The position numbers and the translations under genes were made by a program. From Chiua virens (Eukaryota; Basidiomycota; Agaricomycetes; Boletales; Boletaceae), in the NCBI GenBank assembly GCA_019787685.1, contig JAHNUO010000013.1, positions 1,364,001 through 1,428,000 on the forward strand: a stretch of 64,000 bases of DNA, given 5' to 3'. The notes under the pieces are model-generated. The model had not been told where the DNA came from, searched no databases, and saw only the letters and a list, made by a program, of their open reading frames with translations. Of this stretch, positions 29,242 to 40,440 are shown piece after piece (within the stretch, counting starts at the first letter, position 1; each line of letters opens with the position of its first letter).

Positions 29242-31349
29242 TATAAGCAAAATGATGAGAGATGCAGTCGCTGGCAAAGGGTCACCGGTGATGCCAGTGA
29301 TCAACGTGATCGTGCGAACTACTACATACTATTGCGCAAATTGAGGTGGTATGTACTCCGTACAAATTTAATTATACCCTCACATGGGGGCAGAAGCCCA
29401 TTCAGACGGGCGAAGGGACTGGAAGCGAAAACGCGGGAAGTGGCATGGTGTGGATGATGCGTCCTTTCCTTCCGGACTAACAACATTCCTGGTCAGGTAG
29501 CCCACATTCTGGCTCATATCGAGTCCTGGTGTGCCATGCTCATTTCATCGTCAATCTGCAACGGATCAGACTCGTTCTTCAGTGTTCCAATGTTGTGCTT
29601 CGCCTTCGACGCTTCCCGATCCGACTTGACCTTCTTGCTTGTCTCACTTCCTGTACCTTCCCTGGTGACCCTCACCGGTTCGACATCGATCTGTTCAGAT
29701 CGTCTGGTCTTCCCTTTCCCCTGCGAGATGGGGTCGTCTTCGACTCAACGTGTTCATACCGCCGTCTCCGTCGCTCGTTCCGGCTTCTGGTCTCTCTGGT
29801 ATGCTGGGAAACATGGCTGGTACGTGCATATTTCCTCTTAGCTTGTCCTTTTTGCCTTTGCCTTCTTCTGGCCTGGCTCATCTATCTCGACGTGGCGTGT
29901 TTGTCATATAGAAACGCTTCCTTAGTTCTAGCGCACTTTGTGTAAGAACGTCGCATGGTGCAGCAGTTTCACCGCCTGGGTCATCTAGTAGGTCTTACCA
30001 TCCTCTGAGTGAGTTCTCCCCCTTTGCTATATGCCTTGGCATCGACGTTCTGACACATTCTCCGGCTTCTCAAGTCTGTCTCAGCTGTCCCCTTCACACT
30101 TGTATCACATTGACGCGTGGGCTTCGTCGCCACGCTCGCTGGGGTGTTGGGTATGGACACAGTAGTATGGACATCTACGCATCATTGCACTTTCCCGTTT
30201 CGGCTCGCAGCAGGCTTGCAGGCTTGTGGGGATGTGGAGATGGATGATGAGGTCCTCCAAACGAGTCCTCATCGACCATTTCCGTGCACTGATTGTATTC
30301 GTTATTAGCCGTGGCCGATCAGTTGTGTATGCTCAAACAATGATACTCCTCGATCAACACCGTTCGCAGTGTCTCTTCGCTTTCCCATTTGTCCTCTGGA
30401 CCAGGGCACCTCTGTTTGACCTCGCCATCGCCTTCTGCGCGTGCTTCACAATATGATGCTTGCTACTACTTGTCGAGCGTTCTGGTTCGACCTCGACGTC
30501 TTCACTGTTTCTTAACCTATCCTGCACCTCGCTAACGTTATTTTGGGCTCTCGTCGCTGCCCTGTCGAGTATCACTGTTACAAACGTGTCATTTGAAGCC
30601 TTGACCTGAAACTTCCGGGTATACCCATGAAGGGTACGTATCCGTTGCTACGAGTACGGGTAAGTTCATGACCACCCCTCATAATGTAGTGCACTATATT
30701 ATTACTGCTGCATCCAATTCAGAAGCTGTGTATGCTTCTTGATCGTCCGGTCGTATTATTTTATCATGCAATGTAGTGCCTTGTAAACAATTTGAAGGTT
30801 TCTGCCGAACCTCCGTCATAAGTCTAGTCCAGAGTACGGTAATCACACTGGCACTGGCACAATAAAACCCACAGAATTCCTTGCCAAGGGATTCGAGTAC
30901 ATAGCTCATGCTCTCTCGTTTCTAACGATACCGCAACAGTGATCTTTCCCGCCTTCACCTCGCTCTTCCCTCATCCAATTCCCCTCATTGTGCCTCTCTC
31001 GCCGAACGACTCCATACGAAGGTCGTCGCTTGCTTACTTGCACCGTCTCCTAATTTGTGCAAACGGACAATGGGTGTCAATTTGGTCGGTTGTTCATAAG
31101 TCGCCGCTGCAATCCCCCCTCGAGCGCCTTGCCCAACGCTTGGCAGGCGCTCGAGCTCAAGCTCAAGGTGTGCGATTTGCTTTCAATCCAATTTTATGTG
31201 ACTGAGCAACCCGATTCATCTTTGATTCAATATGATCTTCAAGAACGGGCCATGGTCTAAGGGAGAGTGAGAAACCCACCGATTGACTATTTTCCCTTGA
31301 ACACATTTTCACTTCTGATGATGGTTGAGCGAAGCCCTGGCTTCCGGCA
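29242..31349. other. unassigned stretch of 2.1 kb
   Basis: No product recognised. A pyrimidine-rich plus-strand open frame (29,529-29,945) might begin a protein at the ATG near 29,727 (Ser-Ser-Ser-Thr-Gln-Arg-Val-His), followed by an intron ending at about 29,910. A minus-strand frame at 30,354-30,575 is Arg/Asn-rich. Neither is convincing. A perfect 10-bp palindrome TAGTGCACTA lies near 30,688. Confidence 0.3.
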
Positions 31350-32611
31350 TTGCACGTGTCGTGGAGCGCCTTGGTCATTTCTCCAGCGCCTAGGTTCTTT
31401 CTTTCTCCCTCTTTACATTCTCTACAACGTGGGTTGAGGGGGCACCATCACGTACAACTTGAAGAGATAGCTGGCTCGGCGTCTGATAATCCATCAATAA
31501 AGCAAACGGAGAGCTCTCTGATCGCTATCCCCTATGGAATAGATCGAGAAACCGCCGTACACTGCGTGAGTGGAAGATTTGGAGATGTCTACAAATGCAA
31601 ATGCCTAGGACCTTCAGGTTTATCATCTTTCGTGAGTCACTCCACCATCTGCTGGTTTACTTTCTTGGCGCTTAAAGTATCCTCATAGGTCGCCGTGAAG
31701 TCGATAAGGTATTTCCCCTCACCAGAAGACGACTTGGACACGATAAATAGGGTTTGTTTAGATCCATGCAATCATCATTAGCACTGACAGACTATCCTTT
31801 ATTCAGGGTTTACGACGAGAACATGGAGTCTGGTCTTGACAATAACCGCGGGGACTTCGTTCCATTGCTTGGAATCGCAAAGGGCCTCGGTCCACTTTAC
31901 TCCATAGTATCGGCGTGGATGCCAAGTGGTACTCTGCATTCATTTCTCAAGAATGCAGGCAAAGAGTACTCGTTTGGCCAGCGAGTGTCTATAGTAAGTC
32001 TTCAGCGACTTGTAGTCATTTTGACTGACTTAAGATTTGTAGCTCCATGGCATCGGGTCGTGCTTGGAGTATCGTAAGTTCGAGACTTCAATGTTTCTAT
32101 GTAGTTGCTAATCAGTATTTTTGACCGTCAGTGCATTCAAATTTGAACCTCCGTGGCAATATAACGAGCGTAAGTTGACGTTCAGTTCGTAAGCTCCTGC
32201 AATGAATTCTTTCCATGTCTAGAACAACATTCTCATCGATGAAAAACGCAATCCTCACTTAACGGATATTGGACTTTCCTCAGCGTATTTTCTTCGGCGA
32301 TCAATTAACCCTGGTGCTTTACGATGGGCTGCACCGGAGTTGTTTGATGATGAATGTAAACCAAAGCTATCAACTAATGTTTATTCATTTGGTTGCGTCA
32401 TGCTCGAGGTAGGCAGACTCGTCCATACTTTGGTAAAGGGCTTTGTGTTGATGACTAGGGATAGGTATTATCCGGAAAAATACCATGGGATGGGAAACCT
32501 GAGAGCGTCGTCATTCGTGTTTCCGAGCTGCACGCGCAACATGAGGAATACCTGTTGCGCATTTTGGACAAATTTAACATTTCCTCAGAGCATTGGACCC
32601 AAGAGCCAAAG
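31350..32611 (+). CDS. tyrosine-kinase-like protein with degenerate catalytic loop
   Basis: A protein kinase fold is readable across several exons. It shows a glycine loop-like Gly-Arg-Phe-Gly-Asp-Val-Tyr-Lys (about 31,570); Val-Ala-Val-Lys-Ser-Ile-Arg, joined cleanly by an intron ending at 31,688; a hinge Ser-Ala-Trp-Met-Pro-Ser-Gly-Thr-Leu; Val-His-Ser-Asn-Leu-Asn where His-Gly/Arg-Asp is expected (about 32,130); Asn-Ile-Leu-Ile-Asp; Leu-Thr-Asp-Ile-Gly-Leu for the Asp-Phe-Gly motif; and Leu-Arg-Trp-Ala-Ala-Pro-Glu-Leu. The C-lobe continues as Ile-Pro-Trp-Asp-Gly-Lys-Pro-Glu-Ser to 32,611. The catalytic Asp is replaced, so it is likely a pseudokinase or an ageing copy. The N-terminus and the end of the gene are not defined. 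One exon join near 31,750 does not keep phase. Confidence 0.55.
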
Positions 32612-33823
32612 GTGCGTGATCGAGGGTCGAAGTTGTATCATGTCCTTTGCTCATTTGGAGACTCAGTATCATACAAGTCGACGTATGGTACGTAACACGC
32701 TGCACAACTCGTCGTCGGATGTGTTTAGAGTTTTTCGCAGGACTTGACCAGAAAAGTATCATTCTGATTTCGAGTGGTTTATGTCATGTCATGTACAACA
32801 TATTCTTTCGAACCAATATTGCGGGAACGGAGTGTCTGCGGGCAGAATGTTGATGTGTTTTCGACTCTTCAATTCATGATCCTCACTGGCACCCATACCA
32901 GGACGTGATCTTCAAGGGGCGTGAATACATGGTTCCTTGTCCAGAATTGCGCAAAATACGCAAATATCCACAGCACGTCGTTGGCTTCCAAACATGAGAA
33001 AGATCTCCTATGATGGGCATGCAGTCACTGCGAAGTAAAATTGGGTCCAGCAGGAGGGTTGGTTCGATTCTATCCTCCGCCGGGACGCAAACACTCTAGC
33101 TTGCACGTACTAAAGTGGCATCGATCATTCGCTTTGATATATACGAAACCACTCAAGATCAAAAGGTATGTGTGTATTGTGCATACAAAGTTGTCCCTCG
33201 GCACCGAAAGCGAATAGTAGCTAGGTCTGCTTCCTAGTCTTGGATTATTCATTAAGGGGATGATGATATTATAACCGTATCCTCTAACAGCAGAGATCAC
33301 CCAAACTTACTAGTTTCACGGAAACTCGTTGTCTGAGCGAGCTGGGAACTTCCCATCGACTGACACACGTCCCTGTTGAGTTGGTTGGCCTCCCGACAGG
33401 GATAATGGGTGAATCATCTTCCAGGCTTCATCGTATCAACGCGACCGTCGGAGGACCAATCGGGGCGCTTGATGCAGAGTTAGCATTCATCACAATGTGT
33501 TGACTCACCAACTGACTTCGATTCTGAGCAGCCCAATATGTGTAAAGCAGAACAGAACTTCAGAACCGGTGCCCCATCACTTGCCAAGCATATTTTCAGG
33601 GGATAACCTCTACACCTACCGACCCTGTATTTTATATTGAACACCTGTCAGAGCTCCATTTACTATTAAAAAGGTTGGACACACGGAGGTCCTGCTGCGC
33701 CGGTACAGTAATGAATGCAAGCTACACACATTACCGTGGGCAAACAGGGGCTCTCGGCGAAGTAACCTGAGAGGTCCTATAATAAATTTTAAGGTTGCCC
33801 ACCACTTGATGGAAGTTCAGTCG
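32612..33823. other. intergenic
   Basis: No coding signal after the last kinase exon. AT-balanced sequence without recognisable RNA genes. Confidence 0.35.
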
Positions 33824-33921
33824 GTGCCTGTTATATCTTGCGGTGCAGGCAGGAAGAAGCATTCAGCATTCAATAAGTTTTGAATGCTGTTCCTTCCCTG
33901 CTTCGATGACATAACAGGCAC
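33824..33921. repeat. imperfect inverted repeat (hairpin)
   Basis: The outer ends GTGCCTGTTAT (33,824) and ATAACAGGCAC (ending 33,921) are perfect complements. Inner segments CAGCATTCAA (33,864-33,873) and TTGAATGCTG (33,880-33,889) are perfect complements around a six-base loop. The middle GCAGGCAGGAAG pairs nearly with TTCCTTCCCTGC. Weaker pairing seems to continue outward for about 30 bases. Compatible with a MITE relic or a small-RNA hairpin; no coding role seen. Confidence 0.75.
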
Positions 33922-34539
33922 AGGACTTCTTCAATTCTGCTCGATGCGCTGCCAGTGGCACAAAGATCGAGTCTTGGCGTTGATCATGGAAATCGGCAAT
34001 CAAAATTTAGTCATTGGAGAGATGATTACACACGACGTGATGAAATGTGATTTCTTCCAGGTCAGCAAATACACGATGTGACAACACACCAAAACCAGCG
34101 CTGTGTCCTAGCGAGATTGCGAGATATATTGGCCAGTCAGTGGAGGAGCGACGCTAGAGGGTGAAGCAATGATCGAGTCCCGCCCTCGAGATGTGTTCCC
34201 AAGCTAATTTCGCTGGTCAAGACCAGTTCCCGGCTCATTGACGGCTCTTTTCCCGCCAAACGTTCCAGGCTCATTACCAAGTGAGATCCCTAGGGGTCGC
34301 GTCGTGAGTAAGATAAACTCGTTCGCAAAACCGAAGGGGATCGTACACAGAAACTCTGCATGCATGTGGCCCAACTGCGATTACGAAAAAGGTCACGAAT
34401 GTCAGCAATGCACGATGTCGATAAACAATAGAACTCGCACAAAAAGAGAGCAACTCCTCGTTCGTTCTGCAAACCAAATATAATCAACACAGATACAAGC
34501 ACCACTGCATTGTCAGATCAATGCTAAGTTAACCTGTTT
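33922..34539. other. intergenic
   Basis: No gene I can support. It could hold the C-terminal exons of the DUF6533-type gene to the right, but no clear frame was found. Confidence 0.3.
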
Positions 34540-35600
34540 GACTGCTGTTGGTGACACCCACTTACAACATTCGGCGATGTAAACTGTGCTACCTTCACGA
34601 ACCAGAAGGGATACAAGGGGAGTTCTGCCCCAACCTGCTCTGGTAGCGAGAAAGTACTTGATCAATGTTAGGACGATAAATGTGCAGTGCACGGTGAATC
34701 CTAAGATGCTAAGCAGATCCGATGAATGATCGTCGAAACAACAATACACATAATACGACTCACGTCTGATTCCTGCCATCATCCCCCAGTCGCAATAGAA
34801 GGCACCGTCCGTAAAAGGCTCTACTGTCTGTCAATATCACTCTTACTGTTCCGCCTATCTCCATCGAGATCAGGATCAAGAGAAAGAAAGCTATTCTTTT
34901 GGATCGGTTGTATAAAGCGTATACTGTGTGGTGTGTCTAACTGCAATTTTAGATGAGAAGTTTAAATTCAACTTACTGCGAATGGCCAAGATAAGCTCGA
35001 GCGAGGTTGCAAGAGTCTGTGTGAATGCCATGGTGTAGGTACCCCAAATGTTGCACACAGGAGGGTTAGTGCCATTTGCCAGTTGGTCGATCAGGTAGTT
35101 GTGTATTCTGGATCAAATTCGATGACGTTGGCTGACAAGATGTACAATGGGAAGCGTTGGAAAGCACTTACGTGTGTGCGATTAGCACTGCATAGCGAAG
35201 ATAGAAGTACAACCACTTCAAGGGGTTTCTGTTACGCATCCTGTGGCCAAAGAAGAGTTGTCAAGAACCTGCCCTTGTTGGGAACTAGAGTTGGTACGTG
35301 CGGCCAGATGTACTGAACTTCCTCGTCAAATGTCAGCATGGTGTTCCAGACCAAAAAAGTGAACGCTGCAACTTGGAACGAGATCAACACCATGTAAAAA
35401 TTCCTTTTGGAACTTGAACCTACTGTTGTGGCAGCGTACATCGCGAACAGCAGCTGCATAAGTGGTGATGCACATCTCAATCCAAGACAAGTGCGACGTG
35501 AGTGTGCGAAGATGAGCATGCTGGCGCTAAGTACTATAGTAGACCAAGTTATCACGGAAGAACTTGAATCCGAGTGAAGCATATAGTATAGCATCAACCC
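34540..35600 (-). CDS. DUF6533-type membrane protein, copy 1 (partial model)
   Basis: Minus-strand exons show the family core Val-Ala-Ala-Phe-Thr-Phe-Leu-Val-Trp-Asn then Leu-Thr-Phe-Asp-Glu-Glu-Val-Gln-Tyr-Ile-Trp-Pro (about 35,310-35,370). Next is Leu-Lys-Trp-Leu-Tyr-Phe-Tyr-Leu-Arg-Tyr near 35,200, and later the hydrophobic helix and Gly-Trp-Gly-Arg-Thr-Pro-Leu-Val-Ser-Leu-Leu-Val-Arg (about 34,640). The last motif recurs in the two copies to the right. The first exon is not visible, and the C-terminus is not defined. Function unknown; members are predicted seven-helix proteins. Confidence 0.5.
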
Positions 35601-35639
35601 TGTGCCTCCCACGACGACCTTCTCCGAAGGCCCCTGGAT

Positions 35640-35994
35640 TTAAATGTACTTACCAGCAGAGTTCATTGCAAACACCCAGTCACAAGGGACGTTTCGTAGG
35701 GACCTGAACGTGAATGTTGACTGCGCTGAGGATCGCATGCTACAGTACGTACTGAAATCTAAGAGCGAGTACATGGGTTCTCCAACAATCAAAGCGGTTC
35801 CTTACTTATGTACCAGGGTCCTGTTCCTGACGATGAAACAAAGCATAACCTAATACTCTTTGCATCCGGTGTTTCGAAGACGACCAAGACACCAAGGAAG
35901 ATGACCATCGCAAGAACGGGATGTCAGAACTAGCATTGATCCGCTTGCTCAATAAACTGACTAAACACCGTCGCATTGTCTCTCGGGCCTCCAT
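35640..35994 (-). pseudogene. fragment of a further DUF6533-type gene
   Basis: A minus-strand reading gives Ala-Met-Val-Ile-Phe-Leu-Gly-Val-Leu-Val-Val-Phe-Glu-Thr, matching the Val-Ala-Ile-Phe-Leu-Gly-x-Leu-Ile helix of copies 2 and 3. The rest of the gene is missing or scattered. Confidence 0.4.
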
Positions 35995-36468
35995 TGCTTA
36001 AAAGCTTTCCAGGGGTGATCACTCAGAAGCATTTTGCCGCGTTGCAACCGGTCAGGGGCGCTGAAGGTACGTCTACAGAACTAAACGCAATAGGTGATAA
36101 TCGAATTAGGATCAACAAACACGCACCCGGGCCGCCGTATTACAATGCCCTCGGCAACGATGCTTTGATTCTGTTTATCCGTCCCGGGGGCTAGTATGCC
36201 ATTTGACCAAAAAGAAGAGAACGGAGTGATGGGGTTTGAATCATAAATTATCTTATGCTAATTGGTGCTGTCTCCTTCGTATGGTCAGAAATCGCGCAGC
36301 TGGCGCGGGCTGGGCTTGCAAATCTAACCAGAGACCCTCCAGGTTGCTCGATCTGTTGTCGTGCAGTGCGTATCTATTCAATTACCGTTGGAGAACAAAG
36401 CGGTCCGTTACTTGGAGACCCCAGATGGGTCACTATGGCGAGTCAGACCAATCGTCACAACAATTAGG
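35995..36468. other. intergenic
   Basis: No gene recognised. Nearly identical codon strings to the RPC2 first exon (Leu-Ala-x-Leu-Thr-Arg-x-Pro) near 36,320 are chance. Confidence 0.3.
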
Positions 36469-37769
36469 TCATTGAAACGGAATCCCAACACTGCTGTACA
36501 GGGTGATGCGGCTCGTGAGCAAGATCTCATCGTCTAAAGCCCTCTCGCGCGAGAAGCGCTCCATGTTTAAAACGAGACGACAACCCTGTTCAAGGTAATA
36601 TGTGAGGCGTTATAGACAGATTGCAGACAATTAGCACCACTCACAACGCTCGAATAGAAAGATATTGTCCAACTTGAGTGGATGTCTTGTTAGTCAAACG
36701 GTTTCCAATGTTTAACACAGGAGACGTACTACACAATAGCCATACTCCGTATATCGTCAAACCCACAGGCCGCCAAGCAGACGATACATATCACTAGAAG
36801 AGCCATCCAACTCGCGTTCAGCTATACTTAGGGAATGGTTCGAGGGGTCACTCACGTAACACAGTAAGATAATTGAATGTAGCATCCCTCACGAGTAATG
36901 ACAAAAGAGGCGTTCTCCCCCATCCTAGTCTGATCCCAACGAACTGTTTGGCTCCGATCATGCCCAGGATAATGCTCTGGACAACCATAACGATGATTCT
37001 GGAGCAGCACATTAGCCTGCAGGCATGTGGTTTGAGAGTGAAAAGCTTACGCATGGCCGCCTACCATCTCCAACCGGAGATGAGGGAGGATGCAAATTTC
37101 GGTATAACCCGAGACAGGACATCCAATCACAGCTGATCCTGCGAACCCTGTTTCTAAGGTGATCAGGATACCAAGGAAAATGGCCACTCTGCGGCTCCGA
37201 TTAAATAGTGCAAAGACTGCCAGAAGTAACTGAGAGACGGCTTTTTGTGTAGGTGTTATGCTCACCTCTATTAGCCAAAACAATATCAATGACACACAGC
37301 GTTCCTGGCAAGATGGTCATCACATATCGATACCACACCATGCACAAGAAATACGACATCCGAGTCGATGATAGGCTCGGAAAGACAGCCAAGTGAAAGC
37401 TACGAAGACCTCAGTCCCCTCGGTATTCTGATGGAAAGTAATCGCTCGACCTACATTTGCACAGCAGGTAGGAAGTGACGAAGATAAAAGTAGAACCATT
37501 TGAACTTGCAGCGTCGCATTCTGAGATTATATCAAACTGAGGTCACATGAATTCAAAGATCACCTTACGGCCATATATATTCCGTCTCTTCCTCGAGCGT
37601 CATGAACACATCCCATACCAAGAAACTGAGCGCGGCCACTTTGAGTACCGTAAGCACGTGGTCTCGAAGTGAGGTAGCAGTATCAACACGCACCCAGTTG
37701 GTATCCAATATCACGCACGACCTCGAGATGTTCCACCAGGAGAGTGGGGCTGTCGGTGACCAATGACAT
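36469..37769 (-). CDS. DUF6533-type membrane protein, copy 2
   Basis: The start at 37,769 gives Met-Ser-Leu-Val-Thr-Asp-Ser-Pro-Thr-Leu-Leu-Val-Glu-His-Leu. Exons follow with Val-Arg-Asp-Ile-Gly-Tyr-Gln-Leu, Val-Ala-Ala-Leu-Ser-Phe-Leu-Val-Trp-Asp, Leu-Glu-Glu-Glu-Thr-Glu-Tyr-Ile-Trp-Pro, Lys-Phe-Lys-Trp-Phe-Tyr-Phe-Tyr-Leu-Arg-His-Phe, the Val-Ala-Ile-Phe-Leu-Gly-Ile-Leu-Ile helix, Leu-Gly-Trp-Gly-Arg-Thr-Pro-Leu-Leu, and a C-terminal Leu-Val-Leu-Asn-Met-Glu-Arg-Phe tail ending at 36,469. About eight introns. It is close in order and spacing to copy 3 and is a tandem duplicate. Confidence 0.65.
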
Positions 37770-38681
37770 TCAAAGGCTCTGTAAGCTTGTGGAGGTAGCT
37801 ATAAACGACCAGTATTTGAAGGAGCGATGATACTCCAGTAGGCGACTCAGTTTGTCAACGAACAACGACATAGGTGGCGTCCTGCAGGGTCTCTATTGCT
37901 TATGAGGTCCAGGTTCTCGATCGGGGGCCGCCATCATGATGGACATTTGGACTAGTCCAAGTTGAGAAGACAAAAATTTGAATGGAATCATCAAACCATT
38001 CGTATGGGTAAACATTTAACACGCACTGGCAGGTGACCCTTGCGCTAGGACCATGGTACTCAATATGAGTACTGATCGATAGGTCTGTTGCTTGATACTA
38101 TCAATTCATGGTAAGAAGTAACCTGGCACTGGCCTGAGTGCGAATCTGAGACCTCTCCTGGATCGTTTTTGATCAATTCCAAACGTTTCAAAACCACAAC
38201 AAACACTGGACAATTACATAAGTCGAGACCGAGACTTTGGTCCAAACATATGACATTTAATCTCTTCAAGTTTTCCAGACCGCATCGATTTGCGTGGGCA
38301 TTCGCTACTCGCCCATAATGTCATTTGTAGCAACAAGCCGGACCTTCCAAGGCATAGGTTCTCCGCGTGGCCGAATGTTTGCTCAGACCGAAAAGCTGTG
38401 ATTTGATCCCGGAATAATATCAAAGCGATGCCGCAACGCATTCTGTTAAGGTCGTGTCTGTACCTCTTGAGTATTGGTGCGTTACATATTCGTCCATCAC
38501 AGGGACCATGTTTCACGGTTCGACACATGGTGTTCATTTCGGAGATAAATGCTGTCGAGCGTTGCATCGAAAAAGAGTACACCTCCGTGAGAGGCTGGCC
38601 TTTGGGGAGCACCAGATTGAGTGGTTACAATCATAAGTCGTGATGAATAGTAGCGCCATATTTCATTGAGGTGGGACTGCA
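37770..38681. other. spacer between DUF6533-type copies
   Basis: No coding signal. A direct repeat of the copies' 3' ends is not present here. Confidence 0.3.
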
Positions 38682-39952
38682 TTACAAGGAAACGTGGCTC
38701 GTGAGTTGGACATCATCATCTTCTGAGGCCCTCGCTCTCGCGAAGCGCTCCATGTTCAAAATGAGTCGACAACCCTATGTCAGGTATTAGAGGTTCTGGG
38801 CACGATCCGCGATGAATTGGCGTCACTCACGATACTCGAATAGAGAGATGTCGCCCAACTTGATGATGATTCATAAATCCAATAGTTTAGCACAATGAGC
38901 ATACGGGACGTACTATATAATGATCACACTTCGCAAGTCGTCAATTCCACAGGCCGCCATAGAGGCGATGCATACCACTAGGACGCGCCATCCGACTTGG
39001 ATTCAGCTATGCTCAAGGAATGGCTTGCACGATGACTCACGAAACATAATAACATAATTGGATGAGGCATCCCTCACGAGAAATGACAAAAGAGGAACTC
39101 TCCCCCATTCCAGTCTTATATCGACGACTTTGAATAAGATCATGCCCATGATGATGCTCTGGACAACTATGATGACAGCTCTGAGGAAATATGTCAACCC
39201 ACAAACGACGGGTTGAAAGTGGAAGGCTTACGCGTGACCTCCCACCATCTCCTTCCTCACGAGAGGGAGAAGGCAAACTTCGGCATAACCTATGACTGGA
39301 CATCGAATGAAGGATGATCCTGCAAAACCAACCTCAAAGAGGATCAAACTACCAAGGAAGATGGCCACTTTGTGGCTTCGATTGAATAGCGCGAAGACTG
39401 GTTGAAGAAAGTGAGAGCTGGCTTTTTATGTGGTTGGTAGGCTCACCTCTGGTGGCCAAAATAGTATCAATGATGAACAACGAGCCTTCCAGGATGACCA
39501 TCTCGTATCGATACCATAGCTTACACAAGAAATACGACGTCTGTTTTGATGACAGGCTCGGAAAGACAACCAAGTTACATCTATGGTGGCGACCCAAATC
39601 CCCTTCATACATTGATGGAATGACTTAGATTGTTCGACCTACATTTGGGCAGCCAATAGGAAGTAACGAAGACAAAAGTAGAACCACTTGAACTTGCAAT
39701 TTTGCATCCTGGAGCTACAGTCAAGTTCGGCCCCAGTGTTTCGAGGATCGACTTACCGCCATATATATTCTGCTTCTTCCTCAAATGTCAAGAACACATC
39801 CCATACCAGAAAACTCAGCGCGGCCACTTTGAATGTTATAAACCGTGAACTCGGTCAGGGAGACGTTAACACATACCCAGTTGGTAGCCAACGTCACGCA
39901 CGGCCTCAAGATGTTCTTGTGGGAGAGTGGGATTATCGGCGACTGATGTCAT
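38682..39952 (-). CDS. DUF6533-type membrane protein, copy 3
   Basis: The start at 39,952 gives Met-Thr-Ser-Val-Ala-Asp-Asn-Pro-Thr-Leu. The same exon order as copy 2 follows: Val-Arg-Asp-Val-Gly-Tyr-Gln-Leu-Gly, Val-Ala-Ala-Leu-Ser-Phe-Leu-Val-Trp-Asp, Phe-Glu-Glu-Glu-Ala-Glu-Tyr-Ile, Lys-Phe-Lys-Trp-Phe-Tyr-Phe-Cys-Leu-Arg, Lys-Val-Ala-Ile-Phe-Leu-Gly-Ser-Leu, Leu-Glu-Trp-Gly-Arg-Val-Pro-Leu-Leu. The tail Ile-Leu-Asn-Met-Glu-Arg-Phe-Ala-Arg ends at 38,682. Around 37,800-38,680, between copies 2 and 3, no other gene is seen. Confidence 0.65.
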
Positions 39953-40440
39953 TCACGTTCGGAGGCGGCTCAGCAAACTGGAGAGGTATCAAAAAGTGGT
40001 GTTCAAGAGAAAGAGGGCGCTTACACCACTGGGTAAGCCGGGTTGTCAACGACAACTTTGTACTCACTGAATTTGTGAGAACGTCTGTGGCGTCCTGACA
40101 GTCAGACAGGGTCCAGATCCCTGTTGCGACCGTCGTCTCTGAACTGACGAGAGTGGATCCGGTTGGAAGAAGTTACAGATGCGACTGCAACAGCTCGGAT
40201 CCATTGATAGCAAACACGCACTAGACTTCTCGTAGGTGACTGCTGTGTCTTCCGAGTGGGAAACCACCTACTATTGGCATAAGGAACCAAGCAAGCGTAG
40301 GTACAGAACTGTAACATAAGCCTGAGTAAGTTCCCTGGGAAGTCCGCGATCTTCACTTTTGGCAAGTAACACCTCTAATGGTAGTACAGTTACGACGACG
40401 TTCGCGTTAACTAGTCGTCAGGGCTGCTATTCACTCGGTG
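39953..40440. other. upstream region shared by DUF6533-type copy 3 and RPC2
   Basis: The two genes diverge from this 0.5-kb stretch. No further gene and no clear TATA box. Confidence 0.35.

Noticed and set aside
29672..29881. Minus-strand Arg-rich open frame
   Set aside because: Looks like the complement of a pyrimidine-rich stretch; no splice context or start support.
33040..33090. Possible tRNA (GGTTCGATTC B-box-like string)
   Set aside because: No matching A box upstream, and no cloverleaf could be drawn.
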